Below are positions 16,737 to 26,473 of a stretch of DNA of 64,000 nucleotides, piece after piece. The DNA is from Nocardia ignorata NBRC 108230 (lineage in GTDB: Bacteria; Actinomycetota; Actinomycetes; Mycobacteriales; Mycobacteriaceae). Below the pieces are notes generated by a model. That model had not been told where the DNA came from. It saw only the letters and a program-made list of their open reading frames with translations, and ran no database searches. The DNA is taken from the NCBI RefSeq assembly GCF_001612905.1, contig NZ_BDBI01000018.1, positions 17,875-81,874 on the forward strand. The letters are read 5' to 3'. Each line of letters starts with the position of its first letter. Positions within the stretch are counted from its first letter, which is position 1. The position numbers and the translations under genes are program-made.

Positions 16737-17204
16737 ATGGGCGACCAGGAAGATCGCTGGCTCGATGAGCACGAGAAGGCGGCGTGGACAGGGCTGATCT
16801 CCCTGGTCCTACTGCTGCCCGGGAAGCTGGAGTCACCACTGCGGCAGGAGCACGACCTCACCCTTTTCGAATACCTCGTGCTCAGTCACCTCTCCGAAGC
16901 GCCGCAACGCAAGCTGCGCATGGGGGAACTCGCCGTCCTCGCCAGCGGGTCGCTGTCGCGCCTGTCCAACGTCACCAAGCGCTGTGAACAGCGCGGTTGG
17001 ATCGTCCGAGCACCCGACCCGGCAGACGGTCGCTACACCCTCGCCGAACTCACCGACGCCGGCCTGGACATCGTGCGTCTGGCAGCTCCGACACACCTGC
17101 GTTCAGTGCGCCGCACCGTCCTCGACTCGCTCAGCAAGAGTGATCAGAAAGCCCTCGCCCGCATCGCGCAAAAGCTTCGCATCGTTCCGGACGGCCTCGG
17201 CTGA
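16737..17204 (+). CDS. MarR family transcriptional regulator
   Basis: A 155-residue winged-helix dimer. The recognition region MGELAVLASGSLSRLSNVTKRCEQRGWI is followed by the wing RAPDPADGRYTLAELTDAG, in the standard MarR positions. The N-terminus (WLDEHEKAAWTGLISLVLLLPG) and C-terminal helices form the dimer interface. Divergent from the ridA-like gene; ligand unknown. Confidence 0.9.
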   Translation: MGDQEDRWLDEHEKAAWTGLISLVLLLPGKLESPLRQEHDLTLFEYLVLSHLSEAPQRKLRMGELAVLASGSLSRLSNVTKRCEQRGWIVRAPDPADGRYTLAELTDAGLDIVRLAAPTHLRSVRRTVLDSLSKSDQKALARIAQKLRIVPDGLG

Positions 17205-17243
17205 GGACAGTCCCACGCGACGGGCTCGGTATGGGGCGCTCGG

Positions 17244-17759
17244 TCAGGACTTGGCCGCCTCGTAGGCGGCGGTGAGCTCGGCCAGGACGCCGTCGCGCGG
17301 GGTGGGTGCGCCCTCGAGGTGTGTGGCGCGCAGCTCCGCCATGAATCGCTCCCACAGCGGTGGTCCGCCCGCGGCGAGAAGTTCCGCGCGCACGGTCAGT
17401 TCCGGTGTGGTCTCGAGCCAGCGCGCGCCCCAGGCGCCTAGCTGAGCCAACACCGGGACGAGATCGATCGCGGCCTCGGTGAGCCGGTATTCCACCTTCT
17501 GTCGGTGCGACGGATCGTCGTGGCGGGTGAGCAACCCGGCCGAAACCAGCTTCGCCAGCCGCGCCGCCAGGACGTTCGATGCGATCCCTTCGATCGAGCC
17601 GGTGAGCAGCTCCCGGAAGTGCGTGTGCCCGCCGAACATCATGTCGCGCAGCACGATCATGCTCCAGCGGTCGCCGAGCAATTCGACGCTCCGGTTGATC
17701 GGGCATCCGGATTTGCCGGGCGGCACCGGCAGCTTGTTCTTCGAAACTGGTTGCATCAC
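17244..17759 (-). CDS. HxlR family winged-helix regulator
   Basis: A 171-residue one-component regulator. CPINRSVELLGDRWSMIVLRDMMFG, FRELLTGSIEGIASNVLAARLAKL and the wing DDPSHRQKVEYRLTEAA are diagnostic of HxlR proteins, including the N-terminal Cys that can act as a redox or electrophile sensor in this family. About 60 additional C-terminal residues extend beyond the core domain. Divergent from the reductase gene at 17821, which it probably controls. Confidence 0.9.
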   Translation of the reverse strand: MMQPVSKNKLPVPPGKSGCPINRSVELLGDRWSMIVLRDMMFGGHTHFRELLTGSIEGIASNVLAARLAKLVSAGLLTRHDDPSHRQKVEYRLTEAAIDLVPVLAQLGAWGARWLETTPELTVRAELLAAGGPPLWERFMAELRATHLEGAPTPRDGVLAELTAAYEAAKS

Positions 17760-17820
17760 AGGATCAGTTTAGGCTACCGTCGCAACTGCTTGCAGATCGC
17801 AATCAGAAAGGGGTGCCGCC

Positions 17821-18465
17821 GTGGCACAGCTGGTCCGGGTGCAGAACTTCAGCATTTCCACCGACGGGTACGGGGCAGGTGAGGGGCAGAGCCGCGAGCG
17901 GCCGTTCGGCCACGCCGACCCGGGGGACTTCATGTCCTGGGCGGGCGCCACCGCGCACTGGCCCGGCCGCACCGCGCCGGGCGGCAGCTACGGCCTCGAC
18001 GACTACATCACCCGCGACTACGCCCGCAATATCGGCGCGGAGATCATGGGCCGCAACAAGTTCGGCCCGGAGCGCGGTCCGTGGGAGAACTACGACTGGC
18101 AGGGCTGGTGGGGCGACGAACCGCCCTTCCACACACCGGTTTTCGTGCTCACCCACCACGAGCGTCCTTCGTTCACGCTGTCCGACACCACCTTCCACTT
18201 CCTGAACGCCTCGCCGAAGGAGGCACTGGCGCGGGCTCTCGACGCCGCCGACGGCAAAGACGTGCGCATCGGCGGTGGCGTGGCGACGGTCCGGGAATTC
18301 CTCGACGCCGACCTCGTCGATCAACTGCACATCGCGGTCGCCCCGGTGGAGCTGGGCGCGGGGGAGCGGCTGTGGGAGAGCCCGGCCGAACTGGCGGACC
18401 GCTTCCAGCACGAAGAAGTCCCCAGCCCCAGCGGGGTCGTCCACCACTTCTTCTGGCGGCGCTGA
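17821..18465 (+). CDS. dihydrofolate reductase family protein (RibD C-terminal fold)
   Basis: A 214-residue NADPH-dependent reductase of the RibD_C/DHFR fold. It has VRVQNFSISTDGYG at the N-terminus, MGRNKFGPE in the middle, the nucleotide-binding GGGVATVREFLDADLVDQLHIAVAP and the end motif VVHHFFWRR. GTG start with an AAAGGGG site upstream. The intergenic region with hxlR is 61 bp. These proteins are widespread in actinobacteria; the natural substrate is not known. Confidence 0.88.
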   Translation: MAQLVRVQNFSISTDGYGAGEGQSRERPFGHADPGDFMSWAGATAHWPGRTAPGGSYGLDDYITRDYARNIGAEIMGRNKFGPERGPWENYDWQGWWGDEPPFHTPVFVLTHHERPSFTLSDTTFHFLNASPKEALARALDAADGKDVRIGGGVATVREFLDADLVDQLHIAVAPVELGAGERLWESPAELADRFQHEEVPSPSGVVHHFFWRR

Positions 18466-18533
18466 GGCAATCGGTCGTCATCGATCTGCAACCCGTTCAC
18501 CCGGCTGTGGCCTCCATGCGCCATGCTTGTGCG

Positions 18534-19547
18534 GTGGTTATAGCGTCAGATGTCGTCCCCGTGCGTGGCAGTGAGTTCTCGGTCCTGTTGCGTCGTGTCC
18601 GGGAGGCGAACCTCTTGGACCGGCGGTTGCGGTATTACGGGTGGAAGAGTGCCCTCACCGCGGCGGCTTTCGTCGCTGGGTGGGCGGCATTTTTCGTCAT
18701 CGGGGACTCGTGGTGGACGCTGCTCGTGGCGGCGTTCCTCGCGATGGTGTTCTCGCAGATCGCCTTCCTCGGCCACGACGCCGGGCACAAGCAGATCTTC
18801 GCGGGCCGCAAGGCCAACTACCTGTACGGCCTGATCGCGGGCAATCTGGCGATCGGGTTGAGTATCGGCTGGTGGACCAGCAATCACGCCCGCCATCACG
18901 CCCACCCCAATACCGAGGGCATGGACCCGGACGCGATGGGGGTGCTGGCGTTCTCCGGCGAGCGGGCGCGAACCGGAAAGGGCTGGCGCCGCTTCATCTT
19001 CCGTTACCAGGGGTGGTTGTTCTTCCCGCTGCTGCTGCTCGAGGGCGGCAGCCTGCACTGGAAGAGCATCGTCGCGGTGTTCCGCTGGCCGATCGCGAAC
19101 CGCGTCTGGGAGGGTGCGCTGCTCGCCACCCACTTCGTCGGTCTGCTGTCGGCGGCGTTCCTGGTGCTGTCGCCGGGCAAAGCGCTGGTGTTCATCGCCG
19201 TGCAGCAGGGCCTGTTCGGGCTGTACATGGGTTCGACGTTCGCGCCCAACCACAAGGGCATGGAAGTCCTGCCCGAGGGCGACAACACCGACTTCCTGCG
19301 TCGTCAGGTCCTCACTTCACGCAATGTGCGCGGCAGCTTCCTCGTCGACCTGGCGATGGGCGGCCTGAACTACCAGATCGAACACCACCTGTTCCCGTCG
19401 ATGCCGCGCGCCAACCTGCGCCACGCACAGCCGATCGTCGCGGGCTTCTGCGACGAGATCGGCGTGCCGTACTGCGAGACAAGTCTTTTCGAGTCCTACC
19501 GGCAGGCGCTGACCCACCTGGACGAGGTCGGCCGCCACGCGAAGTAG
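18534..19547 (+). CDS. membrane fatty acid desaturase
   Basis: A di-iron acyl desaturase of about 337 residues. Histidine boxes: HDAGH, HARHH (in NHARHHAHPN) and QIEHH (NYQIEHHLFP), spaced as in front-end/linoleoyl-CoA-type desaturases. Four hydrophobic segments lie in pairs around them. The frame is open far upstream; GTG 18534 (SDVVPVRGSEF N-terminus) or ATG 18516 are the reasonable starts, and the choice is uncertain by six residues. It introduces double bonds into lipid acyl chains and so affects membrane fluidity. No cognate reductase gene is adjacent. Confidence 0.88.
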   Translation: MVIASDVVPVRGSEFSVLLRRVREANLLDRRLRYYGWKSALTAAAFVAGWAAFFVIGDSWWTLLVAAFLAMVFSQIAFLGHDAGHKQIFAGRKANYLYGLIAGNLAIGLSIGWWTSNHARHHAHPNTEGMDPDAMGVLAFSGERARTGKGWRRFIFRYQGWLFFPLLLLEGGSLHWKSIVAVFRWPIANRVWEGALLATHFVGLLSAAFLVLSPGKALVFIAVQQGLFGLYMGSTFAPNHKGMEVLPEGDNTDFLRRQVLTSRNVRGSFLVDLAMGGLNYQIEHHLFPSMPRANLRHAQPIVAGFCDEIGVPYCETSLFESYRQALTHLDEVGRHAK

Positions 19548-19548
19548 G

Positions 19549-21036
19549 TCAGTGCTCGCAGAGGTAGAACTCCCGCTCGAAGTATTCCTCGTTGTGTTCG
19601 TCGACGAAGAACTTGCGTTCGTGCATCAGTTGTTCACGGAATTCCTCTGCTTGGGCCCTGGTCATCGTGGAGGCGGGTGACCACGGCTGCTGCGGCGGGA
19701 CGTCGGCGGTCGAGGTGATGGTGACCGACGGGTCCACCAGGAAGAAGGCCACGATCTTTCGGTGACCGTTTCGGGTCGGATCGTCGAGCCGGAACGGGGC
19801 GACCCGGTGCTGGTAGATGTTCGGAAAGGCCACGCACCGGCCCGTCGTGGTGTGGACCGAGCCCAGTTCCTGGTTGAGCGCGTCCTCGTCGTCGAGACCG
19901 TAGACCTCGCGGACTCCGGTGCGGTCGTTCTGCTCGTAGTAGGGCTCGTCGATGGCGGTGCGGAAGCCGAGCAGGCTGTCGGTGATGTTGTCGCTGTCCC
20001 AGTAGTAGATGGCGGTGGTGACGATGCGTTCGTTCAGCATGGCCTCGACATGCCATGAACCACCGGAATATTCGGGCTTGTCCGGGGTGAGATGGATATT
20101 GGCGAGTTTGACGATCACCTGCAGTCGGCGGCCGCTGAGCGTGACGGTGTGGGTGTCGTCCCGCTCGGGCGGCTGGAACTCGGGCGCGTCGGGGAGGGCG
20201 GGGCGTCGTTCCTCCCACCACTTCTCCATGGCTTCTTCGTAGGCTTCCTCGGCCGCCTCGTCGTCGTCCTCCGGGGGTTGCGGTTCGGTGTCCTCGTACC
20301 AGCCGAACGGGTCGGCGACGATGCGCACTCGTTTCGGGGCGCGCAGATCGGTGAGCACGTTCTCCAGCAGGGGGAGCGTCCGGCCGAAGAGCTCGGGCAG
20401 GACGGCGGCGAGCTCCTGATGGCGGTCCGGGTCGACATTGTTCACGTAGGAAAGGAACGCCACGGAACCGTCGGCGCCGACCTCGACATCGGTGGGCAAC
20501 CACTGGAACTTCTTCGAATGCGAGGCCGACTCTGCGTTCTTCTCCGGGTCGGGCCACGGTGCGTCCTCGGGCAAGCTCACGCCACGCACCAGGCAGTACA
20601 TCGAGGGATGCACCAGATCGAGCACCTGCCCGTCGGATCCCGGATGCCAATCCAGTTCCGCCGCAGGCACTTCCTCCAGTACGCGCACCGCCTCGGCCAA
20701 CCGCTTGCGCAGATCCTCGTCGACCACCGAGTCCGACTGCCACACCCCGTCGACAGCCGACACCTCGATCCCGCGCTCCACATCACGAAGCTCGGCGTAA
20801 TACCCCAATTCGTCGAGCACATACCGGATCTGCGCCTGGGTCATCCCCTGCTCGGCCGCCTCCCGCGACCACCGCGCCACGACCTCGGCATCCTCGCGCT
20901 TGCGATACCACTCCGGCTTGGCCCGGATACTCGCACTCAACCGCATCATCTCGAGCTCCCGCACCGTCCGAACAGGCGCGACACACGCCACATGGGCGGC
21001 ACGAAAGGGCAACGGGAAAAGATCCAACTCAGTCAA
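19549..21036 (-). CDS. DUF4246 domain-containing protein (2OG-Fe(II) oxygenase-like)
   Basis: A 495-residue protein matching DUF4246 along its whole length. The N-terminal VRTVRELEMMRLSASIRAKPEW corresponds to the conserved start of that family. The C-terminal half carries GGSWHVEAM (His-x-Glu-like, about residue 330) and FPNIYQHRV (His about 408), plausible iron ligands of a double-stranded beta-helix oxygenase. Asp/Glu-rich stretches fill the middle (EDDDEAAEEAYEEAMEKW). The TTG start is chosen because conserved residues begin nearly at once. The family is mainly fungal with scattered bacterial members; the substrate is unknown. Confidence 0.8.
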   Translation of the reverse strand: MTELDLFPLPFRAAHVACVAPVRTVRELEMMRLSASIRAKPEWYRKREDAEVVARWSREAAEQGMTQAQIRYVLDELGYYAELRDVERGIEVSAVDGVWQSDSVVDEDLRKRLAEAVRVLEEVPAAELDWHPGSDGQVLDLVHPSMYCLVRGVSLPEDAPWPDPEKNAESASHSKKFQWLPTDVEVGADGSVAFLSYVNNVDPDRHQELAAVLPELFGRTLPLLENVLTDLRAPKRVRIVADPFGWYEDTEPQPPEDDDEAAEEAYEEAMEKWWEERRPALPDAPEFQPPERDDTHTVTLSGRRLQVIVKLANIHLTPDKPEYSGGSWHVEAMLNERIVTTAIYYWDSDNITDSLLGFRTAIDEPYYEQNDRTGVREVYGLDDEDALNQELGSVHTTTGRCVAFPNIYQHRVAPFRLDDPTRNGHRKIVAFFLVDPSVTITSTADVPPQQPWSPASTMTRAQAEEFREQLMHERKFFVDEHNEEYFEREFYLCEH

Positions 21037-21177
21037 TTCTCTGATCTCTCAACAGTTCTGCCGCACCCACGGCGGTTCCACGGATGCTCCTGCGACCCTG
21101 CCACAGAACTGCTGCCCAACCCATCCCCCGTCATCGGATGAGACACCGCCCGCGCCGGCTGGGCGCGGACGGCGGGT

Positions 21178-23700
21178 CTACAGGCGGGGGTCGGTGGGTG
21201 TCGACTCCATGGCGAGGACCGCGAAAACCAGCTCGTGGACCCGCCACAACGGCTCGCCGGCGGCGATAGCGTTCAGGGCGGTGAGTCCGAGGCTGTGTTC
21301 GCGGAGGGCAAGGCCGCGTTTGCGGTTGAGGTTGCGGTCTCGTAGGCGGGTGAGGTGTTCGGGGGCTGTGTAGTCCGGGCCGTAGATGATGCGGAGGTAT
21401 TCGCGGCCGCGGCATTTGATGCCCGGCTGGACGAGTTTGCCCTTGGTGCGGGTGGACAGGCCCGCGTAGGGCTTGATGACCATTCCTTCGCCACCCGAGC
21501 CCGTCAGGTCGAGCCACCAGGTGGTGGCCTCGGCTTCGGCGGAGGGGTCCGACAGGTCGACCACGCGGCGGCCGGTGGATCGGAACGTGGTGGGGTCGGC
21601 GGCGACCAGGCGGTCGCAGATGTCGAGGTGCCAGCCGTGATCGCGGTCGGCGAAGGTGGTGCCTTCGGCGGCGAGCAGGGCGAACGGTGCCAGCGCCACG
21701 CCGTCGAGATCGTCGGTGGGCCAGCAGTATCGACGGTAGGCGGTGGTGAAGTCGTCGGCGTTCGCGGCGCGGGCGGCGGTGCGAGCACGCAGGGCGGTGA
21801 GGTCGAGACCGCGGTCGACGCCCGCTGCCAATGCGGCCAGCGTCGGGGGGAGGGCGGAGCGGGCGGCCGCACCGGCCGCGGCGTACTGGGTGCGGATCAA
21901 CCCGCCCGCCTTGGCCGACCACGGCAGCAGTTCGCAGTCGAGCAGCAGCCAATCGGTGTCGAGTTGGTCGAACAGTGTCCCGGCGGCGGCCCGTACCCGG
22001 GCGAGCAGTGTTTCGGTGAGGGCGGCGTCGCTGAAGAAGGATCGGCCGGTGCGGGTGTAGACGGCACCGGAGCTGTCGTCGGAGACGCCGAAACGTGTGG
22101 TGGCAGCGGCCTGGTCGCGGCAGACGAGCACGACGGCACGCGAACCCATGTGCTTCTCCTCGCACACCACCGTGTCCACGCCCGCCGCCCGGTAGTCGGC
22201 GAACGCCTCGGTCGGGTATTCGAGATACCCCTCCACCGACGACGTGGACGGCGGCGACATGGTCGGCGGCAACCACAGCAGCAGACGCGGATCGATGGCG
22301 AACCGGCTCATCACCTCGAGCGCGGCCGCCGAACTCTCGGCGTCGACGATGACGGTGCCGTCGTCGGTACGCACGTGCCTGCGCCCGGTGACATCGGCGA
22401 GATTCAGCGTCTCGTCGTCACGAACCGGTTCGGTGACAAGCGGTTTCACCGGCTCGTAGTACGTCCGTTCGGCGGGCACCGCGGCGAACGTCTTCTCCGG
22501 GTAGCGCAGCGCGGTCAGCTCACCACCGAAGACGGCACCGGTGTCGAGGCACACGGTGTTGTTGACCCACTCCACCTTCGGTGTCGGCACGTGCCCGTAC
22601 ACCACCATCGCCGAGCCGCGATAGTCGCGCGCCCACGGATAGCGAACCGGAAGACCGTATTCGTCCGTCTCCCCGGTGGATTCACCGAAGAGGCAGAAGT
22701 CGCGTACCCTCCCGGAGGCGCGTCCGTGGTATTCCTCCTTGAGTCCCGCGTGCGCGACGACGAGCCGCCCACCGTCGAGCCGCAGGTGGCTGACGAGCTT
22801 GTCGATCCACCGCGCCGCCTCGTCGACGAACTCCGGTGGCTCCGCCGCCAACTGCTCGAGCGTCTCGGCCAGTCCGTGCGACACCGTCACCTGCTTGCCG
22901 CGCAACTTGCGCAGCAGCTTCTGCTCGTGATTGCCGGGCACGCACAGTGCGTGGCCGCTGTCGGTCATGCCCATCACCAGCCGCAGCACGCCTGGCGAAT
23001 CCGGTCCACGGTCCACGAGATCGCCGACGAACACGGCCTGGCGCCCGTCCGGGTGAGTCGCGTCGACCGGGCGTCCGGCCTCGTCGCGCACCAGCACCCA
23101 GCCGAGTTCGGTGAGCAGGGACTCCAATTCGGCGCGGCACCCGTGCACGTCGCCGATGATGTCGAACGGTCCGGTGAGTTCGCGCCGGTCGTTCCAGGCC
23201 CGCTCGTAGGAGATCGTGACATCGGCCGGGTCGCTCACCACATAGACCTTGCGGAACCCCTCGCGTCCGAGCTGCCGCAGTGATCGCCGCAGCTCCTGGC
23301 TCTGCCGCCGCAGGACGTGCCGTTCGAAGGTGCGATCCGTGCGGGTCCGCGTCCGTTCCCACGCAACGGCTTCCGGTGTGTCGAGCACGATCGCGACCGG
23401 TAGCACATCGAAAGACCTTGCCAGCGTGACCAACTCGGCGCGGGCGTGCTTCTGCACGTTGGTGGCGTCGACGACCACGCGTCGACCGGCACGCAAGCGG
23501 ATCCCCGCGACGTGCCCCAGTGCGTCGAAGGCGTCCTTCGTCGCGGTCTGGTCGTTCTCGTCGTCGGCGACCAGGCCGCGGAAGAAGTCCGAGGACAGCA
23601 CCTCGGTCGGCTTGAAGTGCGCGCGGGCGAAGGTGGACTTGCCGGAGCCGGAGATGCCGACGAGGGCCACGAGCGACAGCTCGGGAAGGTCGATGTTCAT
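21178..23700 (-). CDS. pnkp: bacterial polynucleotide kinase-phosphatase-ligase (Pnkp)
   Basis: An RNA-repair enzyme of 840 residues with three modules. The 5' kinase has P-loop GISGSGKST at 15-23. The 2',3' phosphatase is of the binuclear metallophosphoesterase type: GDVHG 183-187, GDLVDRG 226-232, GNHE 256-259, and GH at 369-370. The C-terminal ligase/adenylyltransferase module has the nucleotidyl lysine K516 in EKHMGS. It heals and seals RNAs cut by ribotoxins, the 3' end first being methylated by Hen1. The start overlaps the hen1 stop by one base (TGATG), giving the classic Hen1-Pnkp operon. Confidence 0.93.
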   Translation of the reverse strand: MNIDLPELSLVALVGISGSGKSTFARAHFKPTEVLSSDFFRGLVADDENDQTATKDAFDALGHVAGIRLRAGRRVVVDATNVQKHARAELVTLARSFDVLPVAIVLDTPEAVAWERTRTRTDRTFERHVLRRQSQELRRSLRQLGREGFRKVYVVSDPADVTISYERAWNDRRELTGPFDIIGDVHGCRAELESLLTELGWVLVRDEAGRPVDATHPDGRQAVFVGDLVDRGPDSPGVLRLVMGMTDSGHALCVPGNHEQKLLRKLRGKQVTVSHGLAETLEQLAAEPPEFVDEAARWIDKLVSHLRLDGGRLVVAHAGLKEEYHGRASGRVRDFCLFGESTGETDEYGLPVRYPWARDYRGSAMVVYGHVPTPKVEWVNNTVCLDTGAVFGGELTALRYPEKTFAAVPAERTYYEPVKPLVTEPVRDDETLNLADVTGRRHVRTDDGTVIVDAESSAAALEVMSRFAIDPRLLLWLPPTMSPPSTSSVEGYLEYPTEAFADYRAAGVDTVVCEEKHMGSRAVVLVCRDQAAATTRFGVSDDSSGAVYTRTGRSFFSDAALTETLLARVRAAAGTLFDQLDTDWLLLDCELLPWSAKAGGLIRTQYAAAGAAARSALPPTLAALAAGVDRGLDLTALRARTAARAANADDFTTAYRRYCWPTDDLDGVALAPFALLAAEGTTFADRDHGWHLDICDRLVAADPTTFRSTGRRVVDLSDPSAEAEATTWWLDLTGSGGEGMVIKPYAGLSTRTKGKLVQPGIKCRGREYLRIIYGPDYTAPEHLTRLRDRNLNRKRGLALREHSLGLTALNAIAAGEPLWRVHELVFAVLAMESTPTDPRL

Positions 23701-25094
23701 CAGGCGGCCTTACGGAAGAGAGCGAGCTGGGTGGGGGAGCCGGTGCGCGGGTCGTGTTCGCCGACGGGACGGATGTCGACGGTGTAGCCGAAGGTATCGG
23801 CCACGCGGGCGGCCCAGTCGGCGAATCGCGCACGGGTCCATTCGAAGCGGTGATCGTCGTGACGGTGACCGTCGAGAGTTTCGTAGTGCACGTTGTACTC
23901 GACGTTCGGCGTGGTCACGATGACCGCGCCGGGCGCGGCGTGCCCGAAGACCGCGCGCTCGAGGGCGGGCAACCGGCTCTCGTCGACGTGTTCGATCACC
24001 TCCATCAGTACGGCCGCGTCGAAGCCGCGCAGCCGGTCGTCGTGGTAGGTCAGCGCCGACTGGACGAGGGTGATCCTGGCCCGCTGCCGGTCGGGCATGC
24101 GGTGGAACTTCAAGCGCCGCTCGGCGATTGCCAGCGCACCGCCGGACACGTCGGCGCCGACGATCTCGGTGAATCGCTGGTCGGCGTGCAGTGCGAGCAG
24201 GAGAGTGCCCGGCCCGCAACCGAGGTCGAGGACGCGGGTGGCGCCGGTTTCGGCGAGTGCGGCGAGCACCGCGTCGCGGCGCAACTTCACCAGCGGCGTC
24301 CTGCGCTCGGTGGCCTCCACGAGTTCGACCGGGTCCTCAATGGTTTCGGGCTCGAGCTGGTCGTCGGCGGCGCGCAGGCGTTCGAGCGCGGACTGGGTGA
24401 GCGAGTGCCGTCCGGCCAGGTAGCGCCGGGTGATCAGTTCGCGGTCGGGGTGGGTGCCAAGCCATCCGGAACCGGCGCGCAACAGTTTGTCGACCTCGTC
24501 GGCGTCGACCCAGTAGTGCTTGGCGTCGTCGAGCACCGGCAGCAGCACGTACAGGTGGTTCAGCGCCTCGGCCAGGCGCACGGTCCCGGTGAGCCGCAAC
24601 CGGGTGTAGGGCGAGTCACCCCACTCCGGGAACTGTGGGTCGAGCGGTTCGGTGGTGGTCGCTACCTCCCAGCCCAGGGGTGCGAACAGCCGCTCGACGA
24701 TCTCGCTCCCACCCCGGCACGGCACCGCGGGCACCTCGATCTGCAGCGGGATCGCCGTGCCCGCCAGCTCGGCCCGGTCCCGGCTGGTGCCGTTGAGCGC
24801 CGACCGGAACACCTTCCCCAGCGCCACCGACAGCAGGCTCGACGCCACATACGGCCGGTCGTTGACGTAGCGCCCCAGCGCCGAGCTGTGCCGGCCCTTC
24901 GCCGGCCTGGCCAATTCCACGGGGTCGATCTCGAGCAGCAGCGCCACCGTGCACCGGTCGGTGTCGGCGTGGGGGTAGAACACATGTGCCGTGCCGCCGG
25001 TCGTCGCGAACGACTGCACCCGGTCGGGGTGTTTGACCAGCAGGTACCCGAGATCGGTCGCCGGGGAGTGGGTCGTGGAGATCGTCAACAGCAC
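23700..25094 (-). CDS. hen1: 3' terminal RNA ribose 2'-O-methyltransferase Hen1
   Basis: A 464-residue methyltransferase that marks the 3' ribose at RNA breaks so that Pnkp repair is resistant to renewed cleavage. The N-terminal half is the bacterial Hen1 ligase-interacting domain. The C-terminal domain has the SAM loop LDLGCGPGT at 289-297 and the metal ligands E365, E368, H369 (MEVIEHVDE) and H415 (HDDHRFEW). First gene of the two-gene operon, with the pnkp ATG overlapping its TGA. Confident. Confidence 0.94.
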   Translation of the reverse strand: MLLTISTTHSPATDLGYLLVKHPDRVQSFATTGGTAHVFYPHADTDRCTVALLLEIDPVELARPAKGRHSSALGRYVNDRPYVASSLLSVALGKVFRSALNGTSRDRAELAGTAIPLQIEVPAVPCRGGSEIVERLFAPLGWEVATTTEPLDPQFPEWGDSPYTRLRLTGTVRLAEALNHLYVLLPVLDDAKHYWVDADEVDKLLRAGSGWLGTHPDRELITRRYLAGRHSLTQSALERLRAADDQLEPETIEDPVELVEATERRTPLVKLRRDAVLAALAETGATRVLDLGCGPGTLLLALHADQRFTEIVGADVSGGALAIAERRLKFHRMPDRQRARITLVQSALTYHDDRLRGFDAAVLMEVIEHVDESRLPALERAVFGHAAPGAVIVTTPNVEYNVHYETLDGHRHDDHRFEWTRARFADWAARVADTFGYTVDIRPVGEHDPRTGSPTQLALFRKAA

Positions 25095-25141
25095 AGACCG
25101 ATCCTGTCACGGCCGGTCCAGCGAATTTCTTGCGAAAACCT

Positions 25142-26473
25142 TCAGGCGAAGGCGAACAGCGGCCCGATCACGACAACGACCACCGCCGCCCAGGCGCCGT
25201 AGACCGGGAGGTAACGGGTCTGCCAGTGTTCCAGCGCGGTGAAAGGGGTTCGGCCGCGCAGGAATCGCAGACTCAGGTGGGCCGACCAAGCCAGGTTCAC
25301 CAGCAGCACGACATTCATGCCGAGCGCGACGATTTTATTGGGGCTGGAACCGAATTCGGCGATCCGGGTGGCCATCACCGCCAGCATCATCACATCGACG
25401 ATCAGGGCGCTCGACACCAGCACCAGTTGCACACGGTCGAAGAAGGCGGGTGGTGCCAGCGGGTCGCGGGCCGAGATCGTGTAGAGCAGCAGGCCGAGCA
25501 CGAGGACCAGGATGAGGTCCATCTGGATCAGCAGGTCCCGGTCGATGCCGGTGAAGCTGCGGGTGGTGGCGAAGGCGCCGAGCAGGGCGAGCAGCATCAG
25601 GATGGTGAGCGGCGTGAACACCCTGGTGAGCACGGGGGCGATGTTCTCGATCACGTTCTGTTTGGCTTCGACCAGCCACGCCGCGATGATCACCGCACCG
25701 GCCGCGCCGAACGGCATGATCCAGCGGGTGATGACCGGTTCGATATCGAGATCGAGGGCATCGAACGCGGCGGCCGTGAGGCCCATCAGCACACCACCAC
25801 CGAGGGCGAGCAGCGTGAGATAGACGAACCACTCCCCGGTGAACCGGATGAAATCCATGCGCGGACGGTCCGAGCGCCAGTCACCGCCGGCATATGCGAG
25901 ACCGACCACCAGCCACAGCGCTATCGGGGCGTGGATGCCCGCCAGCACCACGGTCGAACCGCCGTCCTCGAACGGGTACAGATTCAGTACGAGTGCGGCC
26001 AGCACGAACGGCACGATCAAGGCGACGGCGACGGGCGCGCTCACCTGCCGCTTCCAGGCGAAATACCCGGTGAGGAAAGGCAGGACGAGAAGGCTGAGGT
26101 TGAGGGCGAGCGTCTCCTCCTGCAGGAACGTGATCCCGGTCTTCACCGCCAGGCCCGCGGCGAGCGCGATGGCGATCACCATCATCAGCTCCCGATTACT
26201 CTGGCGCCCAACGTCTTCGGGCATCAGCACCAGCTGTTTCCACAACCGGTCGGAATGCTCACGGGCGAACTCGCGCGAGATCGAGTCCACATTGCCCATC
26301 CGCTTGACCGCGACGAGAAACGCTTCCTCGCTGCTGAGACCGGCATCCTGCAATGTCGAGACCTGTTCGCGCAGATGGTCTTCCATCTCGTCTACATCGG
26401 CCACCGAGATCACCCGGTGCCGTTGGACATAACCGCGCCACAGGTCCACCGCGGCGTCGAGTTCGGCATCCAT
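25142..26473 (-). CDS. permease-prefix-domain membrane protein, paired with PadR
   Basis: A 443-residue protein. The N-terminal 75 residues (DEMEDHLREQVSTLQDAGLSSEEAFLVAVKRMG) form the helical permease prefix domain. About eleven hydrophobic segments follow. The ATG at 26473 overlaps the PadR stop by one base (TGATG), so the longer open frame upstream is not used. Such proteins commonly form a pair with a PadR regulator; transport activity is unproven and there is no ATPase nearby. Confidence 0.82.
   Translation of the reverse strand: MDAELDAAVDLWRGYVQRHRVISVADVDEMEDHLREQVSTLQDAGLSSEEAFLVAVKRMGNVDSISREFAREHSDRLWKQLVLMPEDVGRQSNRELMMVIAIALAAGLAVKTGITFLQEETLALNLSLLVLPFLTGYFAWKRQVSAPVAVALIVPFVLAALVLNLYPFEDGGSTVVLAGIHAPIALWLVVGLAYAGGDWRSDRPRMDFIRFTGEWFVYLTLLALGGGVLMGLTAAAFDALDLDIEPVITRWIMPFGAAGAVIIAAWLVEAKQNVIENIAPVLTRVFTPLTILMLLALLGAFATTRSFTGIDRDLLIQMDLILVLVLGLLLYTISARDPLAPPAFFDRVQLVLVSSALIVDVMMLAVMATRIAEFGSSPNKIVALGMNVVLLVNLAWSAHLSLRFLRGRTPFTALEHWQTRYLPVYGAWAAVVVVVIGPLFAFA

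Noticed and set aside
23754..25202. 482-codon plus-strand frame opposite hen1
   Set aside because: Shadow of hen1 codon bias; no conserved motif.
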